This document shows, piece after piece, positions 1 through 8,996 of a stretch of DNA of 64,000 bases; within the stretch, counting starts at the first letter, position 1, and every line of letters starts with the position of its first letter. A program made the translations under genes and the position numbers. The notes below the pieces were generated by a model, which had not been told where the DNA came from, ran no database searches, and saw only the letters and a program-made list of their open reading frames with translations. The stretch comes from an uncultured Porphyromonas sp. (lineage in GTDB: Bacteria; Bacteroidota; Bacteroidia; Bacteroidales; Porphyromonadaceae): positions 1 to 64,000 of the forward strand of contig CALTVJ010000002.1 in NCBI GenBank assembly GCA_943912835.1, in the 5' to 3' direction.

Positions 1-486
1 ATTTTCTTGTTTTTGTTGTTGATCTTGTTGCTTATTTTGGTTGTTTTTTTGTATTTGTTTTTGGGCTAAGACTAGGTTATAACGTGTATCTTCGTCTGTG
101 GGGTTGTTGATTAATGCATGCTTATAGGAAGCAATTGCATCATCATATTTTTTTTGTTGCATAGAGATGTTCCCCAGATTATGATAGACCTCGGACTTCT
201 GTTTGTTGTTTAAAGTGCTATCATTAGTTAGTTGATGGTATATTTCTTTAGCTTCATTATACTTTTTCTGCTTATAGAGACTGTTTGCAAGTGCAAAATT
301 ATGAGCCTGTTGTAGCTCCCCTTCTTTTAACCCTAGGCGATAAATATGTTCAGAAGCTCCATATTTCCCCTCTTTGTATAGTTGGGTTCCCTTCTGAAGG
401 TTTAATGCGGGTGTTTGTGCTTTACTGTATCCCCACGAAAGGAGAGTTAAGAAACTTATCTTGAAGAATGTTTTTAGAAAATCCAT
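1..486 (-). CDS. batC: BatC-like TPR protein (3' end outside window)
   Basis: This is the N-terminal 162 codons of a tetratricopeptide-repeat protein; the reading frame is still open at base 1. Residues 1-23 look like a signal peptide (hydrophobic run ending in SKAQ). Degenerate TPR units follow from about residue 28 to 145, with NLGN and YDDAIASYKHAL matching the repeat consensus. The visible end turns into a Gln/Asn/Lys-rich low-complexity stretch. It starts 13 bases after batB, and in Bacteroides aerotolerance operons a TPR protein (BatC) follows BatB, so the name rests on homologous context as well as sequence. BatC proteins are thought to form periplasmic protein scaffolds with the VWA proteins; that is family inference. 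Confidence 0.8.
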   Translation of the reverse strand, partial: MDFLKTFFKISFLTLLSWGYSKAQTPALNLQKGTQLYKEGKYGASEHIYRLGLKEGELQQAHNFALANSLYKQKKYNEAKEIYHQLTNDSTLNNKQKSEVYHNLGNISMQQKKYDDAIASYKHALINNPTDEDTRYNLVLAQKQIQKNNQNKQQDQQQKQEN

Positions 487-499
487 AACGAATAGAGTT

Positions 500-1525
500 C
501 TATCTAGAGAAAAGTTTCTCCCTATTAAATATTTTGTTTTGTCTTTGAGAAATGAAAAGCTCTATGAAGAGGAGGAGGAGGGCGAGAATAATCCAAGGGG
601 TATAGTACTCTATATATCCACTTCTATTGATTTTCCCGACAGAAGCACGTGGCAAGCTATTTAATTCTTGATTAACATTTTGAACAACTTTATTAATATT
701 AGTTCCGTGAATGTAGCTACCTCCACCAGCTATAGCTATGTCTTTACACATTTGGGAGTTAAGTCTCGTTGTGACAGGTTCTTTTGTATCTGGGTCTTTA
801 AGATAACTGCCGTCAATAGGGATAACTCCTCCTCTTTCTGTCCCTACACCTATAATGGAAACCTTAATACCTTTTTTATTCGCTTCTTGTGCACTCTCTT
901 CAGCTCCGCCATCATGACTCTCTCCATCGGTAACAACAATGATGCTTTTACCGATATCTGTTCTTTCTGAAAAGGCAGATTTAGCTAAGTCAATAGCCTT
1001 GGCAATATTAGTGCCTTGTGCGCTAAGCATGGTTGGTGATACGTCTTGCAAAAATTCCTGAGCTGTACGCAAGTCTGTTGTGATAGGTAACTGCACATAA
1101 GCATTATTAGCAAAAACAACAATCCCGACTTTATTTCCAGTCATATCAGATAGTAGTTTCGTGATAGCCGTTTTGGTGAAACTTATTCTACTGGGAGCAA
1201 TATCTTGGCTAAGCATCGAGTTTGAGACATCGATACAAAACATAATCTCAATTCCTTTTTGTTCTTCATCTTGAGTGCGAGAGCCCATTTTTTGAGGTCT
1301 TGCTATAGCTATGATAAGGCAGGCTAATGCGATTAAGAGCAGAATATCGCGAATAATTCTTTTGATCCCAACACGTTCTGGCATCAATAAATCTCTCATA
1401 CTCTTTTGGGGGCTGTAGTCAATCAAGGAGCGATGACGCAACCAATAACTAAGGATAGAGATGCCCAAGAATAGCAATACTACTAGTAGACTGTAAAGGT
1501 ATTGTGGAGTATAAAAACTAAACAT
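500..1525 (-). CDS. batB: VWA-domain membrane protein BatB
   Basis: 341 residues. Membrane segments lie near residues 8-28 and 57-77, then a von Willebrand factor A domain (about 90-285) with an intact metal-ion-dependent adhesion motif DVSNS at 99-103, then a C-terminal membrane segment near 313-332. This is the BatA/BatB layout of the aerotolerance operon, in which membrane-anchored VWA domains face the periplasm and are thought to act with the MoxR ATPase. The start codon follows the batA stop directly (TAA then ATG, no spacer), implying translational coupling. The batA/batB assignment follows operon order. The biochemical role of Bat proteins is not settled. Confidence 0.9.
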   Translation of the reverse strand: MFSFYTPQYLYSLLVVLLFLGISILSYWLRHRSLIDYSPQKSMRDLLMPERVGIKRIIRDILLLIALACLIIAIARPQKMGSRTQDEEQKGIEIMFCIDVSNSMLSQDIAPSRISFTKTAITKLLSDMTGNKVGIVVFANNAYVQLPITTDLRTAQEFLQDVSPTMLSAQGTNIAKAIDLAKSAFSERTDIGKSIIVVTDGESHDGGAEESAQEANKKGIKVSIIGVGTERGGVIPIDGSYLKDPDTKEPVTTRLNSQMCKDIAIAGGGSYIHGTNINKVVQNVNQELNSLPRASVGKINRSGYIEYYTPWIILALLLLFIELFISQRQNKIFNREKLFSR

Positions 1526-2509
1526 TTAAGGGTTTGTCTTTATTATTGAATGTCTAAGTAAAAATTCTAGTACGAGTAGAAGTAGGGCAAATAGAGCAAA
1601 TAACATAAAATCTTCTCTAACCATAGAGTAATTCTTGGTTTGAAGTTTGGTTTTTTCAAGCTTATCGATTGCTTTGTAAATGCCCTCTAAACTTGAATTG
1701 TCTGTAGCTCTGTAATAGGTTCCTCCTGTCTTATTTGCGACTTCCTGAAGGGTGGGTTCGTCTATATCTACAGGCATTTGTTCGATTCGGGTATCGCCAA
1801 ATATAGATTCTATTGGTACAGGTGCACTTTCAGCCTTGGTCCCCATGCCGATACAATGGATTGTTATACCTAAGGCTTGGGCTAAATCAGCAGCCAGCGC
1901 AGGGGATATATCACCAGCATTATTACTGCCATCTGTAAGTAGAATAATGACTTTACTCTTACTTTTACTTTCTCTAAGTCTATTGATTGCTGTAACGAGA
2001 CCTAATCCAATTGCAGTACGACTCTCGAGCATGCCAGGATGAAGTTCCGATAAACGATTAAGGAGTTGAGCATGATCAGTCGTAATCGGGCTTACTGTAA
2101 AGCTTTCTCCAGAGAATGCAACTAGGCCTATGTTATCGTATTCTCGAGTAGATATAAATTGAGCTGCTACTTGCTTGGCAACCTCCACACGGTTGGGTTG
2201 AAAGTCCATAGCTAGCATACTAGTTGATATATCCATTGTCATCACTATGTCGATCCCTTCGACATCATGTTCGCTCCATGACCCTGTGCTTTGAGGACGA
2301 GCTAAAGCGATAACAAGCAAAATAAAGCTACAAATTCGTAGGGCAAATGGGAGGTGTATGAGTCTGGTGCGCCATCCTCTCTCAGTGATTAAAGCAAGAG
2401 AAGGTGTTCTTAACGTAGTATGCCGATTTTTTCCACTACGAATGTACCACCAAATAAGTAGTGGAATAGTGAGCAGTAGAAATAAAACTTTAGGGTAGAG
2501 TAGTGTCAT
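1526..2509 (-). CDS. batA: VWA-domain membrane protein BatA
   Basis: 327 residues. Two N-terminal membrane segments (about 8-23 and 53-70), a VWA domain with the MIDAS motif DISTS at 93-97, and a C-terminal membrane helix ending near the carboxyl end. The ARPQ sequence between helix two and the VWA domain is shared with BatB and typical of this family. Its ATG overlaps the stop of the upstream membrane-protein gene by 4 bases, and batB follows without a gap, so all three are probably made from one message. The family is linked to oxygen tolerance and stress resistance in Bacteroides; the molecular partner is not known. Confidence 0.9.
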   Translation of the reverse strand: MTLLYPKVLFLLLTIPLLIWWYIRSGKNRHTTLRTPSLALITERGWRTRLIHLPFALRICSFILLVIALARPQSTGSWSEHDVEGIDIVMTMDISTSMLAMDFQPNRVEVAKQVAAQFISTREYDNIGLVAFSGESFTVSPITTDHAQLLNRLSELHPGMLESRTAIGLGLVTAINRLRESKSKSKVIILLTDGSNNAGDISPALAADLAQALGITIHCIGMGTKAESAPVPIESIFGDTRIEQMPVDIDEPTLQEVANKTGGTYYRATDNSSLEGIYKAIDKLEKTKLQTKNYSMVREDFMLFALFALLLLVLEFLLRHSIIKTNP

Positions 2510-3510
2510 AACTCAGACTTGAGATCAGGATGTTCTTGTGGGTTCTCTTCGTTTTGCAGATTTATTTGGGTTTCTAAGCTTGTAAGTAGGCTACGCATCT
2601 TATTCAAAGCTTGTACTGCTTTCTCTTGCTCTGGTGTTGCCTTGGCAAACTTACTTAGGTCTGCATCTCTGAGCAAGTCATCTATAAGGAGATGGTTCTC
2701 TAATTGTAATTTAGCTTGATGTAATTTCTCCTTAAGTTCACTACTGGTCATTTCCATTGTTGACCAGGCAAAACTTTCATCTAGATAAACTTTAAAAATT
2801 TCAATCAGGCGAGTATAATATTCTTTGAAAGCTCCCTGCTCCCATAGTTTTTCGCTCTCTAACACATCAAGTGCGCGTTGAGTGCGTTGCCAGATGTTAA
2901 GACTTTCTGCTGTCTCTGGTTGTAAAGGTTCTGAATTATCCATCTTGAGACGTTTTCGCAGAAGATAACCTAGATAGATGGATAGTGGAAGAAGGATGAC
3001 TAGCCAAAATATCCAAGATGAGAGCAGATAAAGTAACCAATCTTTTATCCCAAGAGCAACGTGCCAAGGAGCCTTGATGTCCTTGAAACTCTCTGGGTGA
3101 TTTGCGTCAACTTCAGGCTGTACAACTTTTAGAGCCAAAGGTTGTGTTTCTGCACGATCAGTAGGAGTTTCAACAACGATTGGCGGTATGCTGACAAGCG
3201 TTGAGTCAAATGAAGTAAGAAGTAACACTGCTGTTATTTCTTTGATTCGACCATCTATGTCTATCGTATCAATTGCTCCAAATTCAAGGACAGTGTAAGC
3301 ATCCTTATTGGATGTATCTTCTTGAATATAAAACTTTGTTTGAGGAAGATTGTCTGTACGAATGATTAAGTCAACTGCAACATGTTCACCTGTTTTTATT
3401 TCAGAGCGTTGTAGCTTCCCTTGTATAGATACATTCTGTGCTTTAGCTAAAATCCCTGAGGTAAAGATACAAAGTACCAAATACTGGTATTTAAGATATT
3501 TCAAGAGCAT
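2506..3510 (-). CDS. Aerotolerance-operon membrane protein, function unknown
   Basis: 334 residues. There is an N-terminal signal peptide (to about residue 24, ending in AKAQ), an extracytoplasmic beta-rich domain to about 150, one membrane helix near 163-185 (WIFWLVILLPLSIYLGYLL), and a charged, helical cytoplasmic tail of about 145 residues. Proteins of this layout sit between the DUF58 gene and batA in Bacteroidales Bat operons. The tail resembles the cytoplasmic part of DUF4381-type proteins, but I cannot assign a precise family. It overlaps batA by 4 bases and starts 1 base after the DUF58 stop, which ties it to the MoxR/DUF58/VWA system. Confidence 0.8.
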   Translation of the reverse strand: MLLKYLKYQYLVLCIFTSGILAKAQNVSIQGKLQRSEIKTGEHVAVDLIIRTDNLPQTKFYIQEDTSNKDAYTVLEFGAIDTIDIDGRIKEITAVLLLTSFDSTLVSIPPIVVETPTDRAETQPLALKVVQPEVDANHPESFKDIKAPWHVALGIKDWLLYLLSSWIFWLVILLPLSIYLGYLLRKRLKMDNSEPLQPETAESLNIWQRTQRALDVLESEKLWEQGAFKEYYTRLIEIFKVYLDESFAWSTMEMTSSELKEKLHQAKLQLENHLLIDDLLRDADLSKFAKATPEQEKAVQALNKMRSLLTSLETQINLQNEENPQEHPDLKSEL

Positions 3511-3511
3511 A

Positions 3512-4390
3512 TCAACTTCTGCGTTTGAATAGTTTTATAAGTTCTTTTGAGAAATCTTCTCCAGTAGATAAGTGTATTAGGTCAATAGCACTTTGAGAGC
3601 AAGCCGTCTTACAATTTTCAATCTGTTGCCTATAGTTTCTCGTATAAGCATGGCGTACTTTTTTGTCGTTTGTATCCACCCAGAGTTTATCGCCATTCTC
3701 TGGATCCTTTAGATAGCATAGACCTAATTTCGGTAATTCTTCTTCGTCTGGATCAAATGCTCTGAGCACGATTAAATCATGTTTGCGTCCGACAAGACGC
3801 ATATTTTGAATATAACTTTCTCCCTGATGAATAAAATCAGAGATTAAGAATGCTGTACAACGCTTTTTGATAGTATGTAAAAGGTAATGTAATGGTACAT
3901 TGATATCTGTTTTTTTTCCAGATGGAATAAATCCTAATAGCTCTCGAATGATATGTAAAACATGTTTACGTCCCGAACGAGGGGGGATAAATAATTCTAT
4001 CTGGTCGCTAAAAAAGATAGCCCCTACTTTGTCGTTGTTTTGTATTGCACTGAATGCTATGGTTGCAGAGATCTCTGCCATCAACTCCTTGACACTTTCT
4101 CTTTGGGTACCAAATGCCGTACTTTCGGTGAGATCAATAAGCAAAATTAAGGTAAGTTCCCTTTCTTCTTCAAAAACTTTGACAAAAGGAGAAGCATAAC
4201 GAGCCGTTACATTCCAATCAATATCACGTACATCATCACCAATCTGATAACTCCGGACTTCACTGAAATGCATACCACGTCCTCGAAATGCAGAGTGGTA
4301 CTGTCCTGAAAAAACTTCCTGGCTTAGCCCTTTAGCCTTAATCTCAATAGCCTTAACTTTGGCTAATAAATTTATGGGCTCTGTATGCAT
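3512..4390 (-). CDS. DUF58 domain protein of MoxR/Bat operon
   Basis: 292 residues, soluble. The sequence carries the DUF58 hallmark around residues 45-65 (RSYQIGDDVRDIDWNVTARY) and a VWA-like fold after it, with a degenerate MIDAS (DLTES). Family members are companions of MoxR AAA+ ATPases in many bacteria and are thought to link the ATPase to VWA clients. Here it sits 11 bases after moxR and 1 base before the next gene. Length and domain order are normal. The biochemical function of DUF58 is not known; the assignment to the family is firm. Confidence 0.9.
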   Translation of the reverse strand: MHTEPINLLAKVKAIEIKAKGLSQEVFSGQYHSAFRGRGMHFSEVRSYQIGDDVRDIDWNVTARYASPFVKVFEEERELTLILLIDLTESTAFGTQRESVKELMAEISATIAFSAIQNNDKVGAIFFSDQIELFIPPRSGRKHVLHIIRELLGFIPSGKKTDINVPLHYLLHTIKKRCTAFLISDFIHQGESYIQNMRLVGRKHDLIVLRAFDPDEEELPKLGLCYLKDPENGDKLWVDTNDKKVRHAYTRNYRQQIENCKTACSQSAIDLIHLSTGEDFSKELIKLFKRRS

Positions 4391-4401
4391 GATCTTAACT
4401 A

Positions 4402-5394
4402 TTAGGGCACTTCAACTTTATTGAGAATTTCACGAATAATAGCATCTGAGTCCAAATCTTGAGCCTCAGCCTCATAACTCAATCCTATGCGATGGCGTAA
4501 GACATCAAAACAAACATAGCGAATGTCTTCTGGGATAACGTAGGCTCTCCCTTTAATGAAAGCATATGCTCTAGCAGCCAAAGATAATGCTATCGAGGCT
4601 CGAGGTGAAGCTCCAAAACTAATTAAGTTTGACAAATCTTCTAGACCCATAGAGTTAGGTTCTCTTGTCGCAAAAATAATGTCGATGATATACTTCTCAA
4701 TTTTATCATCAAGATATATTTGTCGTACTAACTGTCGTGCTTCTAGTAAATCATCAATCGAAACAAGGGGGAGAACCTCTTGAGTTTGAATGCGCATTAA
4801 ATCACGAATAATACGCATTTCTTCTTCTTTCGTTGGATAGTCAATCTTGACCTTCAGCATAAAGCGATCGACTTGTGCCTCAGGTAAGGCGTATGTGCCT
4901 TCTTGCTCTATAGGGTTTTGAGTCGCCATAACCAAGAAGGGTTTGGGGAGTTTAAATGTTTGTTCACCAATTGTTACCTGCCTTTCTTGCATGGCTTCAA
5001 GGAGAGCCGATTGTACTTTGGCTGGTGCACGATTGATTTCATCAGCTAAAATGAAGTTTGAAAATATAGGTCCCTGCTTTACCTGAAACTCTTCATGTTT
5101 TTGAGAGTACATCATAGTCCCCACAACGTCAGCTGGGAGTAAGTCAGGAGTAAATTGAATACGCTTATAGTTTGCTTGGAGTAATTGAGCTAGAGTTTTG
5201 ATTGCTAATGTTTTTGCTAATCCTGGCATGCCCTCAAGGAGAATATGCCCATCTGCCAAAAGTGCAATCATCAAACTCTCTATGAGGTGTCTTTGTCCGA
5301 CGATAGTTTGTTGCATACCAGTGCGAAGTTGCTCTATAATATGCACCTTACGTCCAATAAGATCAGTTAAGTTTTTTATATCCAATGTTTCCAT
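4402..5394 (-). CDS. moxR: MoxR-family AAA+ ATPase
   Basis: 330 residues. Walker A is GMPGLAKT at 55-62 and Walker B ILADEINRAP at 115-124, with the AAA+ lid domain (AAA_lid_2) in the C-terminal third. This is the classic MoxR signature. MoxR ATPases act as chaperone-like remodelling factors for VWA proteins encoded alongside, here BatA and BatB. The gene lies 23 bases after the HU/LysM gene and 11 bases before the DUF58 gene, so it heads the Bat part of the minus-strand run but has no obvious promoter of its own. Confidence 0.95.
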   Translation of the reverse strand: METLDIKNLTDLIGRKVHIIEQLRTGMQQTIVGQRHLIESLMIALLADGHILLEGMPGLAKTLAIKTLAQLLQANYKRIQFTPDLLPADVVGTMMYSQKHEEFQVKQGPIFSNFILADEINRAPAKVQSALLEAMQERQVTIGEQTFKLPKPFLVMATQNPIEQEGTYALPEAQVDRFMLKVKIDYPTKEEEMRIIRDLMRIQTQEVLPLVSIDDLLEARQLVRQIYLDDKIEKYIIDIIFATREPNSMGLEDLSNLISFGASPRASIALSLAARAYAFIKGRAYVIPEDIRYVCFDVLRHRIGLSYEAEAQDLDSDAIIREILNKVEVP

Positions 5395-5417
5395 ATTTCT
5401 TAGAGATGAATAAATCT

Positions 5418-6695
5418 TTAATTATAGCTCTTATGAAGTAATAACGCTTGTTTTAGTGATTTAGTATTGGTAACATCTATCCCATATTTGGAGGCAGGAG
5501 GTAAGTGTAGTTTTAGCCCGACTGGTAGTATATGGGGATTACTGATATGTTCTCGGTTTTCTTCGTAAATATATACCCAAAAAGCTTGATGACCATATTT
5601 TTGAAGTGCAATTTTCTCTAAAGTTTGATCAGCTTTGATTTCTATGTCTTCGGGTTTATTTTGCTTTACCTCTTTTCGTTCTATAGGAACTTCGTTACTA
5701 TTGTTTGGATTAAAGGTTGTATGAACTTTATTCTTTTTTTGAGGCTGCACGGCCATCATAACTTGCCGCTCCTCCTTAGATGAGATAATCTGAGACGAAG
5801 AGTCTGGCATTGTTACTCTTAGATGTGTGTCTAAATTGGTGTTCTTTATTAGATTGGTAACCTTAGGACTGGAGCTTCTTTTAGAGTTTATAAATTGTGT
5901 ATACGCATAATTTCCTAACAATAGACACATGCCCAATACAACTAGAAAAACCAATAGATATCCCAACCATTTGAGTCTGTATTGTGGAGATTCTGGAGTA
6001 TTTTCTTTATCTAACTGAGGTGAAGAGCTACAGTTAGCTCCAAGAGGGATGAGTGTTTCTTGATCCGTCTTGAATGTTTCGGATGAGGAAATATCTCTAA
6101 TAAGACGAAGTTTATAAGGCTTAATCTCATATAGGTTATCGAAGTCTATGTTTTTTTCGACTAAATCGACGGAAAACGGGTCTATTGTTCCAACTTCTTC
6201 TAACTTAAAAAACTTAAAAGCTTTGTTGATTCGATCTAAGAATTCTATTTGAGGGGTAAATATTAAAGTGTCGTCACATTTCTCCCAAGATCCTAACTCC
6301 GTCCAATAGACTGTATGTCCTTCTTCAAGTAGCTCAAAGGCTAATGGCGAGATAGCCATTAGCCAAGTTGTAACTTTATGTTCTGGTAGAGAGGTTATTT
6401 GTTCTATATAAGGTCCTAGTTCAGAGATATAAGTATACGCTTCATTTTGTACGGTTTCACTGATCTCTAATTCCAATCTTGGAGGGACAAGAAACTTTTG
6501 ATCATCATAAATTCCTACAAATTCATTGCTAATAGAAGTAGACCAATACCCTAAACTATAAAAGCTTAATGTATCGCCTTCCATCAAACGAGCTTCTATA
6601 AGCTTTACGAGTAGAATCCAAAGCGTATTGCTGGTTTCAATCTCAATTTGAGCTTTACTTGCCAGCCGTTTTATCCAAACTTCACTATGAAGCAT
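5418..6695 (-). CDS. Membrane protein with HU-like N-domains and LysM-like C-domain
   Basis: 425 residues. Residues 1-80 and about 95-165 look like two HU/IHF-fold units of the kind found in Bacteroidetes HU-family proteins (EARLMEGDTLSFYSLGYW; LLEEGHTVYWTELGSW). One membrane helix lies at about 243-263, and a LysM-like module at 351-400 (ADQTLEKIALQKYGHQAFW, ending in LKLHLPP). The predicted topology puts the HU-like part in the cytoplasm and the LysM-like part in the periplasm. It is 11 bases after rimO and 23 before moxR. Related Bacteroidetes proteins carry SPOR instead of LysM. Whether the HU-like units bind DNA is not shown. Confidence 0.75.
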   Translation of the reverse strand: MLHSEVWIKRLASKAQIEIETSNTLWILLVKLIEARLMEGDTLSFYSLGYWSTSISNEFVGIYDDQKFLVPPRLELEISETVQNEAYTYISELGPYIEQITSLPEHKVTTWLMAISPLAFELLEEGHTVYWTELGSWEKCDDTLIFTPQIEFLDRINKAFKFFKLEEVGTIDPFSVDLVEKNIDFDNLYEIKPYKLRLIRDISSSETFKTDQETLIPLGANCSSSPQLDKENTPESPQYRLKWLGYLLVFLVVLGMCLLLGNYAYTQFINSKRSSSPKVTNLIKNTNLDTHLRVTMPDSSSQIISSKEERQVMMAVQPQKKNKVHTTFNPNNSNEVPIERKEVKQNKPEDIEIKADQTLEKIALQKYGHQAFWVYIYEENREHISNPHILPVGLKLHLPPASKYGIDVTNTKSLKQALLLHKSYN

Positions 6696-6706
6696 AGTAA
6701 GAACTA

Positions 6707-8017
6707 TTACATTGTATTCTCAATACTACCATATAGATCAAATACATCTGCACTGGTTATTTTTACGTAGTAAAATTCACCCACTTTTAGTTCCTCTCCA
6801 GTGCACTTTATTAGAACTTCTTGATCGACCTCTGGAGAGTCAAACTCAGTACGACCAATATAGTACTCACCTTCTTTTCTGTCTATAATCGTCTTAAATG
6901 TTTGTCCGATTTTGCTTTGATTTAGGTCTGATACAATGGCTTCTTGTTCCTGCATGAGGCGACTCATTCGCTCCTGCTTAACTTCCAAAGGAATATCATC
7001 TTCATAATGCTTGTGAGCGTATGTTCCCTCTTCGTGTGAATATACAAAGGCACCAAGTCTATCAAATTTTACTTCTCGTACAAAGTCTAGTAGTTCTTCA
7101 AAGTCTTCGGCTGTCTCTCCTGGGTGCCCTACCATTAAGGTCGTTCGCAGATGTATTCCTGATACTTCTTGGCGAATTTCCTTCAGAAGTTGGCAGGTCT
7201 CTTGCTTAGAGGTGCCACGTCTCATTGCTTTGAGCATAGGGTCACTAATATGTTGCAGTGCTATGTCTAGATATTTGCAAACATTGTTTCGCTCGCGCAT
7301 CACACGTAGTAAGTCTTTGGGGAAAGAGTTGGGATAGGCATAATGTAGTCGTAACCATTCTAATCCCTCTATGTCAGATAATTGTTCTACCAACTCTGGT
7401 AGTTTATGCTCTTTATAATTATCTAGACCATAGTAAGTCAGATCTTGTGCAATAAGTTGTATCTCTTTTACGCCAGAGGCTACAAGCTGTTTCGCTTCGT
7501 TTACTATATCTTCAATACTTCTAGATTTGTGCTTTCCTGTAATAATGGGTATGGCGCAGTAGGAGCAAGTTCGATTGCATCCTTCAGAAATTTTGAGATA
7601 GGTATAGTGGCTAGGTGTAGTAATACTTCGATTTCCCCCCATAGGGTCATTGTAGTAAGCTTTACCTAAATCACTGATAAGTTTTTTCCAATTGAATTTT
7701 CCATAATAGCCATCAACCTCAGGAATTTCGGCTTTGAGGTCATCCATAAAACGCTCTGTCAGACAGCCCATGACATAGACTTGTCCCACTTTGCCTCGCT
7801 TCTTACTCTCTACAACTTCGAGAATGAGATTGATCGATTCTTCTTGTGCGTCAGCAATGAAGCCACACGTGTTAATCACAACAATTTCACCATCAACTTC
7901 TTCAGCGTTGTGGTGTACTGTGTATCCATTCGCCAAAAATTGACGAATTAGATGCTCGCTGTCCATCAGGTTTTTGCTACAGCCGAGCGTTATCATATCT
8001 ACTTGGTTTTTTCTCAT
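6707..8017 (-). CDS. rimO: Ribosomal protein S12 methylthiotransferase RimO
   Basis: 436 residues. This radical-SAM enzyme adds a methylthio group to the conserved aspartate of ribosomal protein S12. The N-terminal auxiliary cluster cysteines are C13, C51 and C85; the radical-SAM motif CNRTCSYC gives C147, C151 and C154; a TRAM domain closes the protein (about 370-436). The N-terminus (VDMITLGCSKNLMDSE) is RimO-like rather than MiaB-like. Its ATG overlaps the ftsY stop by 4 bases, consistent with coupled translation. Confidence 0.95.
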   Translation of the reverse strand: MRKNQVDMITLGCSKNLMDSEHLIRQFLANGYTVHHNAEEVDGEIVVINTCGFIADAQEESINLILEVVESKKRGKVGQVYVMGCLTERFMDDLKAEIPEVDGYYGKFNWKKLISDLGKAYYNDPMGGNRSITTPSHYTYLKISEGCNRTCSYCAIPIITGKHKSRSIEDIVNEAKQLVASGVKEIQLIAQDLTYYGLDNYKEHKLPELVEQLSDIEGLEWLRLHYAYPNSFPKDLLRVMRERNNVCKYLDIALQHISDPMLKAMRRGTSKQETCQLLKEIRQEVSGIHLRTTLMVGHPGETAEDFEELLDFVREVKFDRLGAFVYSHEEGTYAHKHYEDDIPLEVKQERMSRLMQEQEAIVSDLNQSKIGQTFKTIIDRKEGEYYIGRTEFDSPEVDQEVLIKCTGEELKVGEFYYVKITSADVFDLYGSIENTM

Positions 8018-8976
8018 GCTCCAAACAATGAATCTACAAACTCTTTCTTTCTAAATAGTTGCAAGTCGTCAATACCTTCTCCAAGACCAATATACTTAAC
8101 GGGAATTTTGAATTGGTCTGAGATACCAATAACGACACCACCTTTGGCTGTGCCATCAAGTTTTGTTACAGCCAAAGCATTCACCTCTGTAGCTTGTGTA
8201 AACTGCTTAGCCTGCTCAAACGCGTTTTGGCCTGTAGATCCGTCTAAGACCAACAAGATTTCGTGTGGTGCCTCGGGAGTAAGCTTTTGCATGACACGCT
8301 TTATTTTGCTTAGCTCATTCATTAGCCCTACTTTGTTGTGTAACCTCCCTGCCGTGTCTATAATGGCTACGTCTGCATTTTGACTGATTGCACTGCTTAG
8401 CGTATCGTAAGCAACAGATGCAGGATCGGAGTTCATGCGTTGTTTGACAAGAGGTACGCCTGTGCGCTCAGCCCAGATATCAAGCTGTTCAATAGCTGCT
8501 GCTCTGAATGTATCTGCAGCTCCAAGAACAACCTTTAGGCCTGCTTTACTAAATTGATGCGCAAGTTTGCCGATAGTTGTTGTTTTACCAACTCCATTTA
8601 CTCCGACAACCATGATAACATAAGGTTTAGTGTTATCGGGTATAGAGAATTGTTCTCCATCTACAACGCCATTCTCTGTCAGTAGTGAAGCGATTTCTTC
8701 TCTCAATATAGATGTAAGTTCTTCGGTTGTAACGTATTTATCTCGAGCAACGCGCTCTTCAATGCGTTTAATGATTTTGAGTGTTGTATCAACTCCAACA
8801 TCAGAACTTATTAAGACATTCTCTAAATCATCTAGAACCTCATCATCAACACGGCTTTTTCCTGCTACTGCGCGTGCAATTTTACTAAATACACTCTCCT
8901 TACTCTTGTTTAGTCCTTCGGATAATTGAGTCTTATCACTATCTTTTTTGTTCTTGAAAAAATCAAAAAATCCCAT
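8014..8976 (-). CDS. ftsY: Signal recognition particle receptor FtsY
   Basis: 320 residues. A short charged N-terminal A region (about 1-40) precedes the NG GTPase core. P-loop GVNGVGKTTT is at 125-134, with DTAGRLHNK and TKLDGTAKGG further on. FtsY receives SRP-bound ribosomes at the inner membrane and drives cotranslational insertion. The A domain is shorter than the E. coli one, as usual outside Proteobacteria. It lies 20 bases after nspC and overlaps rimO by 4 bases. Confidence 0.96.
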   Translation of the reverse strand: MGFFDFFKNKKDSDKTQLSEGLNKSKESVFSKIARAVAGKSRVDDEVLDDLENVLISSDVGVDTTLKIIKRIEERVARDKYVTTEELTSILREEIASLLTENGVVDGEQFSIPDNTKPYVIMVVGVNGVGKTTTIGKLAHQFSKAGLKVVLGAADTFRAAAIEQLDIWAERTGVPLVKQRMNSDPASVAYDTLSSAISQNADVAIIDTAGRLHNKVGLMNELSKIKRVMQKLTPEAPHEILLVLDGSTGQNAFEQAKQFTQATEVNALAVTKLDGTAKGGVVIGISDQFKIPVKYIGLGEGIDDLQLFRKKEFVDSLFGA

Positions 8977-8996
8977 AATTCCAATTTAAATTTAGC

